NCBI RefSeq assembly: GCF_002950945.1
Contig: NZ_CP012673.1
Coordinates: 806,001-870,000 of the forward strand
Origin: Sorangium cellulosum
GTDB lineage: Bacteria; Myxococcota_A; Polyangia; Polyangiales; Polyangiaceae
Direction: 5' to 3'
DNA length: 64,000 nucleotides
In this document: positions 28,599 to 37,025 of the stretch, in pieces
How positions within the stretch are numbered: position 1 is the first letter of the stretch
Layout of the letters: every line of letters begins with the position of its first letter
Position numbers and translations under genes: made by a program
Notes under the pieces: generated by a model
What the model saw: only the letters and a program-made list of their open reading frames with translations
Database searches by the model: none
Told to the model about the DNA's origin: nothing

Positions 28599-30094
28599 TG
28601 GAAGACGGGCGGCGGCGCGACGCTGTTCGCCGGAGCGCCCGCGGCGGTGGGCAGCTTGACCACGAACACGGTGCCGCGCGGCTCGTTCGTCTCGATGCGC
28701 ACCGTGCCGCCGTGCGCCTCGACCAGGCGCTTGACGATCGAGAGGCCGAGGCCGGTGCCGCCGTGCTCCCGGGTCGAGCTCTGATCGATCTGGTAGAAGG
28801 GGTCGAACACCTTCAGGCGCTCCGCCGGGGGGATGCCGATCCCGGTGTCCACGACGCGGATCTCGACCGCCTGCTGGAGCGGCGCGACGAGCACCAGGCC
28901 GGGCAGGTCGTCGGCGTCCTCGCTCACGGCGCGCGCGACGAGCAGCACCTCGCCCCCCGCCTCGGTGAACTTCACCGCGTTCTCGACGAGGTTGATGAAC
29001 ACCTGCCGCAGCCGGTCGCCGTCCCCGAGCACCGGCGGGAGCTCGCCGTCGGCGTCGATCCGGACCTCGACGCCCTTCTTCGCGGCCGCCGGCGCCATCG
29101 TCGACGCCGCCTCGAAGAGCACCGGGGCGATCATCACCTCGGTGCGGTGCACGATCAACGTGCCGCTCTCGAGCTTCGAGAGATCGAGCAGGCTCATGAT
29201 GAGCCCGAGCAGCTGCTCGCTCTTCGAGCGGATCGTCTCGATGAACTCGCGCTGCTCGCCGTTCAGCGGCCCGCCGATGCCCTCGGCGAGCATCTCGCTG
29301 TACCCCATGATCGACGTGAGCGGCGTCCGGAGCTCGTGCGACACCGTGGCCAGGAAGTTCGACTTGAGCCGATCGAGCTCCTTCAGCCGCTCGTACGCCT
29401 GCTCCAGCTCGGCGTTCTTCTGCGAGAGCTCGCGGAAGCTCTCGCGGATCGACGCGACGTGCATCGTCGACGTGAGGAGCGACTTGTGGCCGCTGAACAG
29501 GATCAGATCGAGGACGGCGCGGAGGTGATCCGCGATCGCCCCGAGCCGCTCCGGGCGGAGCCGCGCCATCCGCGGCGGCGGCTCCGCCGCGCGGGCGGGA
29601 GCGAGCGTCGCGGCCGCGTCGAGCGTCGCCGCGGGGGGCTCCTCCGCGTCCTCGGGGAGGTACGGGCCGAGGATCGACCGGCCGATCGTGCGGCCGTCGT
29701 ACTCGATCGGGAACACCTGGTGGAGCGCGCCGGCGAAGCGCGGATCCGCGGGCTCGCCGCCGGCCTCCGCGAGCGTCGTGCCGCTCGTCGACTGGATGCG
29801 GATCGGCAGCCCGAACAGCTGGTGGAACGACGCGGCCATCTCCCCGAGGGCGTCGCGATCCACGAGATCCTCCAGCGAGAGCGGGCCGATGCCGACCAGG
29901 TCGACCACCGGCGCCGCCGCGGGGGGCGGCAGCGTCGAGGGCTCGGGCGCGCTGGGCGCCCCGTCGCGCTTCGAGGAGACGGGCGCGTCCACGCCGCGGG
30001 CCGACGGCATCGGCGCGGAGCTCGGCACGGCCAGGAGATCCTCCTCGTCGAGGCCGAAATCGACCGGTGTCTCCTTGTGGGCGTCGGGCCTCAT
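28595..30094 (-). CDS. sensor histidine kinase with PocR-like input domain
   Basis: ATG 30094 overlaps the inferred stop of the GTPase gene (ATGA), giving 499 residues. A disordered Pro/Ala leader (1-75) is followed by a domain resembling PocR ligand-binding modules (LEDLVDRDALGEMAASFHQL to YDGRTIGRSILGPYLPED, about 85-170). A linker and coiled coil come next (SQKNAELEQAYERLKELDRL). The HisKA box has the phosphoacceptor H253 (FLATVSHELRTPL). The ATPase domain has N, G1 and G2 boxes (NLVENAVKF, DTGIGIPPAE, HGGTGLGLSIV). No membrane segments, so the sensor is cytoplasmic. No response regulator is adjacent. In the sequence as given, the frame is continuous with the GTPase N-terminus. Confidence 0.88.
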   Translation of the reverse strand: MRPDAHKETPVDFGLDEEDLLAVPSSAPMPSARGVDAPVSSKRDGAPSAPEPSTLPPPAAAPVVDLVGIGPLSLEDLVDRDALGEMAASFHQLFGLPIRIQSTSGTTLAEAGGEPADPRFAGALHQVFPIEYDGRTIGRSILGPYLPEDAEEPPAATLDAAATLAPARAAEPPPRMARLRPERLGAIADHLRAVLDLILFSGHKSLLTSTMHVASIRESFRELSQKNAELEQAYERLKELDRLKSNFLATVSHELRTPLTSIMGYSEMLAEGIGGPLNGEQREFIETIRSKSEQLLGLIMSLLDLSKLESGTLIVHRTEVMIAPVLFEAASTMAPAAAKKGVEVRIDADGELPPVLGDGDRLRQVFINLVENAVKFTEAGGEVLLVARAVSEDADDLPGLVLVAPLQQAVEIRVVDTGIGIPPAERLKVFDPFYQIDQSSTREHGGTGLGLSIVKRLVEAHGGTVRIETNEPRGTVFVVKLPTAAGAPANSVAPPPVFQ

Positions 30095-30811
30095 CGGGCG
30101 CTCTTGTCGGGGCTGCCGCCCATACGCCTCGCCAGGAGCTCGCTCACCGAGCTCGTCGCCCCGAGCTGGCGGGCGGCGCTGTTCAGGAGCTCCTCGCCGC
30201 TGATCGACAGCCGCTTCGAGAGCTGGTGCGTCTGGTCGACGCGTCTCCCACGTGAGGTGGAGCAGGCCGATGAACGTCTCCACGGTGCCCACGCCGCGGG
30301 TCGCGATCGCCCGGTACACCGGCTCCTTGCCGCGCGTGGCGAGCCGGGCCAGCTCCTCGTCGCTCCGGATGTCGGGGAGGTCGCGCTTGTTGAACTGGAT
30401 GACGAGCGGCATCCTGGCGAGATCGAGGCCGTTCTCCCGCAAGTTCTGCCGCAGGTCGAAGAACGCGTCGGCGTTGCGCTGCGTCTCGGAGACCTGCGAG
30501 TCGGCGATCAGCGCGATCCCGTCCGCGCCCTGGAGCACGAGCCGCCGCGTGGCCGCGTGCATCGGCTGCCCGGGCACGGTGAACAGCTTGATGCGGAGCG
30601 AGACGTCGCCGTCCTTCGCGCGGAAGGTGAGCGGCAGGAGATCGAAGAACAACGTGCGGTCGTCCTGCGTCTCGAGCGTCATCAGCCGGCCGCGGGCGTC
30701 CGATCCGGCGAGCCCGTGCAGCGAGACGAGGTTCGTCGTCTTGCCGCTGAGCGCGGGGCCGTAATAGACGAGCTTGATCGTCACTTCACGGGCTGCGAAG
30801 TCGAGCTGCAC
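30091..30811 (-). CDS. MglA-like small GTPase, frame disrupted near its 3' end
   Basis: GTG 30811 opens an MglA-type Ras-like GTPase: P-loop GPALSGKT (18-25), TVPGQ (78-82) in place of DTAGQ as in MglA, and NKRD (141-144). Homology runs to HLTWE (189). Beyond that the given frame yields Arg/Pro/Gln junk. Shifting by one base within about 30235-30250 restores a helical tail (DQTHQLSKRLSISGEELLN...) that ends in a TGA overlapping the kinase ATG (ATGA). The intact protein would be about 239 residues. As written, the frame instead runs into the kinase as a 738-residue fusion. Sequencing error, recent mutation or recoding are all possible. The switch should control polarity or signalling together with the kinase. 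Confidence 0.8.
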
Positions 30812-30937
30812 AGCCGCATTCTTGCATGAGCGCCGGACGATTGGATAGGCCGCGGCGTCCGGTCCGAGGCGCCCGGGCCGGGCGGCTCCTCTCCTACCTA
30901 CTCCCTCGCAGGGAGGCCGATAGGTTGGCGCGCCGCC

Positions 30938-32755
30938 TCAGGCCGAGCCGCCGGGGGCGTTGGGGACGCTGGAGAGGGGCGGCGGGATCACCTTGCTCTC
31001 GCCGTTCTCCGGGGTCCAGAGCGCGCTCCGGAGGCCCTCCAGGCGCGCGGTCAGCGCCTTCAGCGCCTCGGCCTGGTCGTCGCACGACTTGAGCTGACCC
31101 TCGCTGCTGGGCTCGCTGCGAGACCGCTCCTCGCGGGCCGCCTTGAGGACCTCGATCACCTCCCGGTGCAGCTCCTCGCCGGCCGTGACCACCCAGGCGT
31201 CGAGCCGGCTCGCGAACTCCTGGATCATCTCCTCGAGCTTCGGCCCGATCCGGGTCGCGGCCTCGCGCAGCGCGATGGGCGCCATCTCCTTCGCCTTCTT
31301 GCGGGTCTCGGCCTCGACCTTCTCCTTGACGTAGACGGCCAGGACCGGCGCCGCGAGCGCCAGGAGGCCGCCGAGCAGCGCGTTCGTGAACATCACGCCG
31401 AGCCCGATCGTGAAGAGCGCGAAGACGCCGACGTCGTAGCCGAACGTGTCGACCTCGACGTCGGGCGTCTTCACGTCGCCCCCGAGCGCCTCGCCGACCC
31501 GCTTGGCCACGTCGTGCGCGTCCTCCCGGACGAGCGCGATCGTCTTCTCGGCGAGCGCCTCCAGCGCCGTGGCGATCTCCTTCGTCTCGGCCTGCGCCCA
31601 CTCGGCGAAGGTGCGCTCCAGGAACGCCCCGAGGTAGACCTTGATCTCGTCGGTGTGGGCCTCGTCGATGATCGCCGGCAGCTGCCGGACCACGTCGTCG
31701 ACGAAGCGCGAGAGGTCGCGGCGCACCCAGGCCCGGATGGCGCTCACCTCCTCGCGGATGCCGGCGCGGCGCTCCTCGATGGTGCGCGACTGGCCGGCCA
31801 GGTCCTTCTCGATCATCTCGATGCGCCGGCTGAGCTCCTCGCGCGACATCGCGGTCGCCCGCCGCCGCGCGTCCACGCCCTTGTGGAGCAGGCGCGAGGC
31901 CTCGATCCCCTCGCCGAGCGCGTTGTCGAGGAGGATGCGCCCGCGCTCCTCCGCGAGGAACCGGGTCAGGTGATCGAGCAGCTCCGGCATCCCGCTGCCG
32001 GCCTGATCGCCCTCCAGCGCCCGCTCGCTCGAGATCGGGAAGACCACCGGCGACTTCACGAGCCTGCCGAGCTCGCCCCGGATGTAGGAGAGCGCCTCGG
32101 TCTCCTCGTCCTGGCTCCAGATGTCGCGCTTCGTCACGACGAAGAGGATCTTGTCGCGCGACTGCCCGAGCAGCTTCTCCTGGAGGAAGACGCGCTCGCT
32201 CTCCTTGAGGGGCTGGCCGGCGTCGACGAGGAACAGGACGGCGTCCGACCGCGGAATGTAGCTGTAGGTGATGTCCGCCCGCTGGAGCGAGAGATCGTTC
32301 ACCCCGGGGGTGTCGACGAGCACGACGCGCTCGCGCAGGAGCTCGGCGGGGTACCCCACCTCGAGGAACTTCACCTCACCCGCGCTCGACGAGCGCGCGC
32401 CGCCGACGGTGAACGCCCGCACCTCCTCGAACGGCAGGCCCGCGCGCTCCCCCGACGCGTAGACCACCTCGGCGCGTGGCTCGGCGGAGTACTCCAGGTG
32501 GTGGATCACCGCCGTCGTGGGCGTCACGCCGACGGGCAGGATCGGGGCGCCGAGCAGGGCGTTCACGAAGGTCGTCTTGCCGTGGTTGAACTCGCCGACC
32601 ACGACGAGGTGGAACCGGTCGGCCTCGAGCTTCTTCACGAGATCGTTCGTGATGCGCGCCCCGACGCTCTTGGCGCCGAGGGCCTCGGCGAACTGCGCGA
32701 GGTCCCGGAGCGCTCCGGTCACGTCGTCTTTACGGCTGTGGAAGGATTCGAGCAT
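30938..32755 (-). CDS. bacterial dynamin-like GTPase
   Basis: 605 residues. The GTPase domain shows P-loop GEFNHGKTT (about 54-62), the switch threonine in GVTPTTAV, DTPG (148-151) and TKRD (208-211). A long helical stalk follows (about 250-440). Two hydrophobic segments at about 450-490 (VFALFTIGLGVMFTNALLGG, LALAAPVLAVYV) replace the paddle, as in cyanobacterial and other bacterial dynamins. The C-terminus is helical, then a short Pro-rich tail. It probably remodels or patches membrane. It is followed upstream by the M48 protease gene at 48 bp, on the same strand. Confidence 0.9.
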   Translation of the reverse strand: MLESFHSRKDDVTGALRDLAQFAEALGAKSVGARITNDLVKKLEADRFHLVVVGEFNHGKTTFVNALLGAPILPVGVTPTTAVIHHLEYSAEPRAEVVYASGERAGLPFEEVRAFTVGGARSSSAGEVKFLEVGYPAELLRERVVLVDTPGVNDLSLQRADITYSYIPRSDAVLFLVDAGQPLKESERVFLQEKLLGQSRDKILFVVTKRDIWSQDEETEALSYIRGELGRLVKSPVVFPISSERALEGDQAGSGMPELLDHLTRFLAEERGRILLDNALGEGIEASRLLHKGVDARRRATAMSREELSRRIEMIEKDLAGQSRTIEERRAGIREEVSAIRAWVRRDLSRFVDDVVRQLPAIIDEAHTDEIKVYLGAFLERTFAEWAQAETKEIATALEALAEKTIALVREDAHDVAKRVGEALGGDVKTPDVEVDTFGYDVGVFALFTIGLGVMFTNALLGGLLALAAPVLAVYVKEKVEAETRKKAKEMAPIALREAATRIGPKLEEMIQEFASRLDAWVVTAGEELHREVIEVLKAAREERSRSEPSSEGQLKSCDDQAEALKALTARLEGLRSALWTPENGESKVIPPPLSSVPNAPGGSA

Positions 32756-32803
32756 GTGCGGCTTTACCTCGGCCTTGGGTCACGAGCGCGGGGAAGGAAC
32801 CCC

Positions 32804-33697
32804 TCAGCCCCAGATCTTGATGACTTCGTGCACCTTCTCGTCGACCTCCTCCATGGAGAGGCCGCCCGAGCCGATCCCGGCGTGGCGCCGGTAGAGATCG
32901 CTCTCGGCGAAGGCCCGGAGCGCCAGGACGCGCTTCGGCAGCCACGGGTGGCTGGCCGTGAACTCGGCGAACCTGCCGATCCCGCCCTTGCCCTCCTCGT
33001 GCTGGGCGATGAAGGCCTCGAGGTTCAGCTCCTCGTACAGCTTGGTCGAGCCGAGCGCGAGCTTGGTGAGCGCGCGCGTGGACACGTCGAGGCTCTTCGC
33101 GCAGAGCAGCCCGGCGCGGTCGCAGGTGACCTCGGCGCGGCGCGACCAGCCGGAGAGCGCGAGCATCGCCGGGCCGACGATCCACTTCACGAACACCGAC
33201 GCCATCCGCGTCAGGTAGTGCATCGCGGTCAGGTAGACCACGTGGCTGTTGTGGATGTGGCCGCACTCGTGGCCGATGACGCTGAGCAGCTCGTCGTCGG
33301 TGAAGTGATCGACGAGCGCGGAGTGCACCATGATGAACGAGTCGTCGTTCGTCCCGTACGTGGCGGCGTTGAGGGTGGGGCTGTTGACGATGTAGAGCGT
33401 CGGGGGCGCGATCCCGAGCGTCTCGGCGCAGTGCAGCGCGAGGTTGTGGACGCGGGGGAACTGCGTGGGGCCGACCTTGACGGCGTGGCCGAGGAGCTCG
33501 TTCTTCCCGACCGTCTTGAACAGCCGGACCGCGGCGGTCACGGCGAGCTCGACCGGCCTCATCTTTTCGAAGGCGAGCCGCGTGTTCTTATCGGACACAT
33601 AGGCGTACGCGTTGCCGGCGCCGTCGCCGCCACCCGCACGTTGCCCCTTCCGTCTCTCGATGAAGCCCTTGAAATCGAGCGTTCCGACCTGTGCCAT
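32804..33697 (-). CDS. M48-family metalloprotease
   Basis: 297 residues. The zinc site is HECGH (H143, E144, H147) with E189 (RAEVTCDRAG) as the third ligand. The FNAATYGTNDDSFIMVHS-like stretch before it is typical of M48 peptidases. Two weakly hydrophobic segments flank the active site (YLTRMASVFVKWIVGPAML). There is no signal peptide, so the enzyme is probably cytoplasmic or membrane-associated. It lies between the dynamin-like and homoserine-kinase genes in one direction; membrane quality control with the dynamin is a speculation from position. Confidence 0.9.
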   Translation of the reverse strand: MAQVGTLDFKGFIERRKGQRAGGGDGAGNAYAYVSDKNTRLAFEKMRPVELAVTAAVRLFKTVGKNELLGHAVKVGPTQFPRVHNLALHCAETLGIAPPTLYIVNSPTLNAATYGTNDDSFIMVHSALVDHFTDDELLSVIGHECGHIHNSHVVYLTAMHYLTRMASVFVKWIVGPAMLALSGWSRRAEVTCDRAGLLCAKSLDVSTRALTKLALGSTKLYEELNLEAFIAQHEEGKGGIGRFAEFTASHPWLPKRVLALRAFAESDLYRRHAGIGSGGLSMEEVDEKVHEVIKIWG

Positions 33698-33798
33698 TGG
33701 GCGAAGGTAACGGTCGGGCAGCGACCGCGCAACGCCACCCTGGCGCCGCGCTCCGAACTTCGCGGAAAATCACGCGGCGACCTCCGCTCCCACGCGAC

Positions 33799-34842
33799 TC
33801 ACAGGTGCAGCAGCGCCAGGAGCCCCTCCGGGCCGAGGCGCTCGAGCGTCCGCTGGCGCGCGAGGAAGCGCCGGAAGTCCTTGTAGACACCGCTGCCCTT
33901 CGGGCGGAGCTCGAAATCGGTGATCCGCGTGATCGAGAACCTCAGCGCCGCGGTGGCGCTCTCATGGAAGAGCCGGCCGCGCTCCTCGGGTGAAAGCGGC
34001 CGCACAGACGTGTAGCCGGCGGCGAGCGCGGCGGCGAGCGCGGGGTCGAGGTCGTCGCCGAAGCACCAGGCCAGCATCGTGACCGCGAGATCGAACGCGG
34101 CGCTCCCGCGGGAGGCGCTCTCGAAGTCGAGCAGCGCCGAGATCTCGCCGCCGTGCCAGAGCACGTTGTCGCGGAAGAGATCGCCGTGGATCAACGTCTG
34201 CGGCCCGGGCGTTCGCGGCGCCGCGGCGCGGATCCGCTCCAGGCGGCCGGTGAGCTCGTCCACCGCGGCGGCGACCTCGGGCGTGAACGCGGCGGGGGGC
34301 GCGCCGGCCGACGAGGTGTCGTCCGCGCGGCCGGGGTGGCGGAGCGCGCGCAGGCCGCGGAGCCGCTGATCGAGGTGGTCGAGGTCGAAGCGGCTCGCGT
34401 TGGCGCCTTCGAACGAGGCGCCGACGAGGTGCACCCGCGCGAGGGCCGCGCCCACCTGACGCGTGGCGTCCGGCGTGACGCGCGCCTGGCAGAGCGACTC
34501 GCCGGGGACCCACGGGAACAGCGCGACCGGCTTTCCCGCGTGCTCGGCGATGAATGCGGCAGCCTCGGCCGTGGACGAGCCGTCCCGGCGCCGCAGCGGC
34601 TGCGGGGTGGCGACGCCCCCGGCCGCGAGGTGCTCCAGCATGCGCGCCTCGCGCTTGGCCGCGTCGAGCAGCTGCTCCTCGTACACGCGCAGGAACACCT
34701 GCCCGCGGCCGCCGGCGAGCGTCAGCGCATAGTTGGAGTTGACGCTTCCGGCGAGGAGACCGCGCACATCGGCGATCTCCAGGCCGTAAAGCGCGCCGAT
34801 GCGGCGGGCATCGTCGCGCGAGAGCGGGGTCAGGATGGCCAT
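33799..34842 (-). CDS. homoserine kinase type II-like phosphotransferase
   Basis: 347 residues with the aminoglycoside-phosphotransferase fold: N-terminal SVNSNYAL and VFLRVYEE (ATP lysine replaced by Arg in this motif), catalytic loop LIHGDLFRDNVLW (about 218-230) and the metal-binding DFESASRG near 240. The length, opening (LYGLEIADVRGLLAGSVNSNYA) and the tail FRRFLARQR match ThrB type II, which phosphorylates homoserine in threonine synthesis. Choline or other small-molecule kinases of the same fold are an alternative. It diverges from hflX with about 207 bp between starts; I see no clear promoter in that gap. Confidence 0.8.
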   Translation of the reverse strand: MAILTPLSRDDARRIGALYGLEIADVRGLLAGSVNSNYALTLAGGRGQVFLRVYEEQLLDAAKREARMLEHLAAGGVATPQPLRRRDGSSTAEAAAFIAEHAGKPVALFPWVPGESLCQARVTPDATRQVGAALARVHLVGASFEGANASRFDLDHLDQRLRGLRALRHPGRADDTSSAGAPPAAFTPEVAAAVDELTGRLERIRAAAPRTPGPQTLIHGDLFRDNVLWHGGEISALLDFESASRGSAAFDLAVTMLAWCFGDDLDPALAAALAAGYTSVRPLSPEERGRLFHESATAALRFSITRITDFELRPKGSGVYKDFRRFLARQRTLERLGPEGLLALLHL

Positions 34843-35049
34843 CGCCGGCAGGGTAGCCTCGAGCGGCGCCGGGACCGCACAGGAACTTGCAGCGCGGGCG
34901 CCGGGGAGCGCGGCGCTGGCGCGGGGGAAGCGCGACGCTCGGAGAGGAGAGCGAACGGTGACGGACGGGAGGGAGCGACGAGAAAGTGGGAGCTCCCGGC
35001 GACTATCTGCAGGGGGCCTGCTCGCGGACCGGTCGGGGGTGCATTATGA

Positions 35050-36951
35050 ATGAAGGGAAGCAACATCCCCTTCAGCCATCGAATGCCGACCCTTTACGGA
35101 AACACCACCGGGCTCAGCCCCCAGGCCACCAGAACCCTAGAGCGCATCTACCGCCGCAAGGTCCCGCTCGCCACCATCGCCACGCCCGAGCTCATCAAGG
35201 CGCTGGCCGAGGCGTCCCACGAGACAGGGCGCCAGGTCGGCGCGCTGGTCCACCGCTCAGGCGAGATCGACTACGTCGTCGTCGGCGACGCGACCCGGTT
35301 GATGCTGCCGGACATCGGGCGCTTGCGCGCCGCTCAGGGGCGCTTCAGGGCGCTCCGGCTCGTCCACACGCACCTCTTCAACGAGCCGCTCACCCGGGAC
35401 GACCTCGTGGACCTCGTCCGCCTCCGGCTCGACCTCATCGCGGCCGTGCAGCTCACCCCGCAGGGGGAGCCGCGCACGATCCAGTACGCCTACAACGTGC
35501 CGGTCCACGGAAAGGAATCGGTCACGGTCACCGTGGACGGCGCGGCGGGCGACGGCGCCGGCCGCGGCGAGGCGGAGCTGCCGTACCGGACCGTGGGCCC
35601 CGTCGCGATCGGCCGCGCGGACGTCGACTTCGGCGCGCTGATCCAGGCGCTCGAGGACGAGTTCGCGAAGCGCTCGCGCACCCGGTCCGTCGCGGCGAAG
35701 GACGGCCGGGCGATCCTCGTCCACGTCGCCGAGAAATCCAAGGCGGGCGCGCTCGCGCGGGCCGAGGAGAGCCTGCGCGAGCTGACCGAGCTCGCCGGGA
35801 CCGCCGGCGTCGACGTCGCGGACACGGTCCTCCAGCTGCGCGATCGCCTCGATCCGCGGCTCGTGCTTGGCAAGGGCAAGCTGGACGAGGTCGTGCTGCG
35901 CGCCTCGGAGCTCGACGCGGAGACGCTGGTCTTCGACCGGGATCTGACGCCCTCGCAGGCCTCGGCCATCGCGAAGCACACGGATCTCAAGGTGCTCGAC
36001 CGGACGCAGCTCATCCTCGACATCTTCGCCCAGCGGGCCGAGTCGTCCGACGGCAAGCTCCAGGTCGAGCTGGCCCAGCTGAAGTACACGCTCCCCCGGC
36101 TCGGGCAGAAGGACGACTCCCTGTCCCGCCTGACCGGCGGGATCGGCGGACGCGGTCCCGGCGAGACGAAGCTCGAGATCGGGCGCCGCCGCGCGAAGGA
36201 GCGCGTCAGCTTCCTGGAGGCCCAGCTCAAGCGGCTCTCCCGGCAGCGCGAGCAGCGGCGCCGCCGCCGCGCCAGGCTCGGCGTGCCGGTGGTCTCGATC
36301 GTGGGCTACACGAACGCCGGCAAGAGCACGCTGCTGAACACGCTCACCGGCGCCGACGTGCTCGCCGAGAACAAGCTCTTCGCGACGCTCGACACCCGCT
36401 CGCGGCGGCTGCGCTTCCCCGAGGAGCGCGAGGTGGTGATCACCGACACCGTCGGCTTCATCCGGGAGCTCCCGAAGGACCTGTTCGCCGCGTTCCGCGC
36501 GACGTTCGAGGAGGCGGCCGACGCCGACCTCCTGCTCCACGTCGTCGACGCGAGCGACCCCGCACGCGACCAGCACATCGAGACGACCGAGGCGCTGCTC
36601 ACCGAGCTCGATCTGATCGGCATCCCCCGCATCGTCGTGTTCAACAAGTCGGATCTGATCGATCCGGCGGAGGGACGGCGGCTGCTGCTCGGGCACCCCG
36701 ACGCGGTGCTCCTGTCCGCGACGGACAAGGAGACGACGCGAGGGCTGCTCCTCAAGATCGCGGACCGGCTCAAGACCCGCTGGGAGGAGTCCGCGCTGGT
36801 GCCTGCGTACGAGGCGGAGGCGGACGCCGGCGAGGTCGAAGACGGCGATCTGTTCGACGGCGAGGCGGAGTCGCTGACGGTGATCGCCCCCGCGCAGCCG
36901 TCCGGCGCCGAGGGCGTCAGCTCGAGTGTGAGGGGGACGCTGGAGGCGTGA
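35050..36951 (+). CDS. hflX: HflX ribosome-associated GTPase with extra N-terminal domain
   Basis: ATG 35050 (633 residues) was chosen over ATG 35083 because GGGGGTG lies nine bases before it. The family core spans about 230-600: LDPRLVLGKGKLDEV and FDRDLTPSQ (HflX subdomain), the Gly-rich GGIGGRGPGETKLE, P-loop GYTNAGKST at 419-427, DTVGFIRELP and FNKSDLID. The first 200 residues form a separate domain (GRQVGALVHRSGEIDYVVVGD, LVHTHLFNEPLTRDDLVDL) not found in E. coli HflX, with an HTH motif reminiscent of JAB/MPN-type sites. HflX splits stalled 70S ribosomes under stress. The gene ends in two tandem hairpins. Confidence 0.93.
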   Translation: MKGSNIPFSHRMPTLYGNTTGLSPQATRTLERIYRRKVPLATIATPELIKALAEASHETGRQVGALVHRSGEIDYVVVGDATRLMLPDIGRLRAAQGRFRALRLVHTHLFNEPLTRDDLVDLVRLRLDLIAAVQLTPQGEPRTIQYAYNVPVHGKESVTVTVDGAAGDGAGRGEAELPYRTVGPVAIGRADVDFGALIQALEDEFAKRSRTRSVAAKDGRAILVHVAEKSKAGALARAEESLRELTELAGTAGVDVADTVLQLRDRLDPRLVLGKGKLDEVVLRASELDAETLVFDRDLTPSQASAIAKHTDLKVLDRTQLILDIFAQRAESSDGKLQVELAQLKYTLPRLGQKDDSLSRLTGGIGGRGPGETKLEIGRRRAKERVSFLEAQLKRLSRQREQRRRRRARLGVPVVSIVGYTNAGKSTLLNTLTGADVLAENKLFATLDTRSRRLRFPEEREVVITDTVGFIRELPKDLFAAFRATFEEAADADLLLHVVDASDPARDQHIETTEALLTELDLIGIPRIVVFNKSDLIDPAEGRRLLLGHPDAVLLSATDKETTRGLLLKIADRLKTRWEESALVPAYEAEADAGEVEDGDLFDGEAESLTVIAPAQPSGAEGVSSSVRGTLEA

Positions 36952-36957
36952 GGCCAG

Positions 36958-37019
36958 GCCGGGCTCCGCACAGGGAGCCCGGCGTGAGCCGAGAGGCCGG
37001 GCTCCACAGGGAGCCCGGC
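36958..37019. terminator. two tandem near-identical hairpins between convergent genes
   Basis: The 10-bp stem GCCGGGCTCC/GGAGCCCGGC occurs twice: 36958-36967 with 36974-36983, and 36996-37005 with 37010-37019. Loops are GCACAG and ACAG. The pair fills the gap between hflX and the convergent Cys-rich gene and would work for both strands. Confidence 0.75.
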
Positions 37020-37025
37020 AGGCGC

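Noticed and set aside
28595..30811. Annotating the 738-residue frame as a single GTPase-kinase protein
   Set aside because: The linker is composition-wise junk, and a one-base shift restores a sensible GTPase end with an ATGA junction. Kept as a finding rather than a single gene call.
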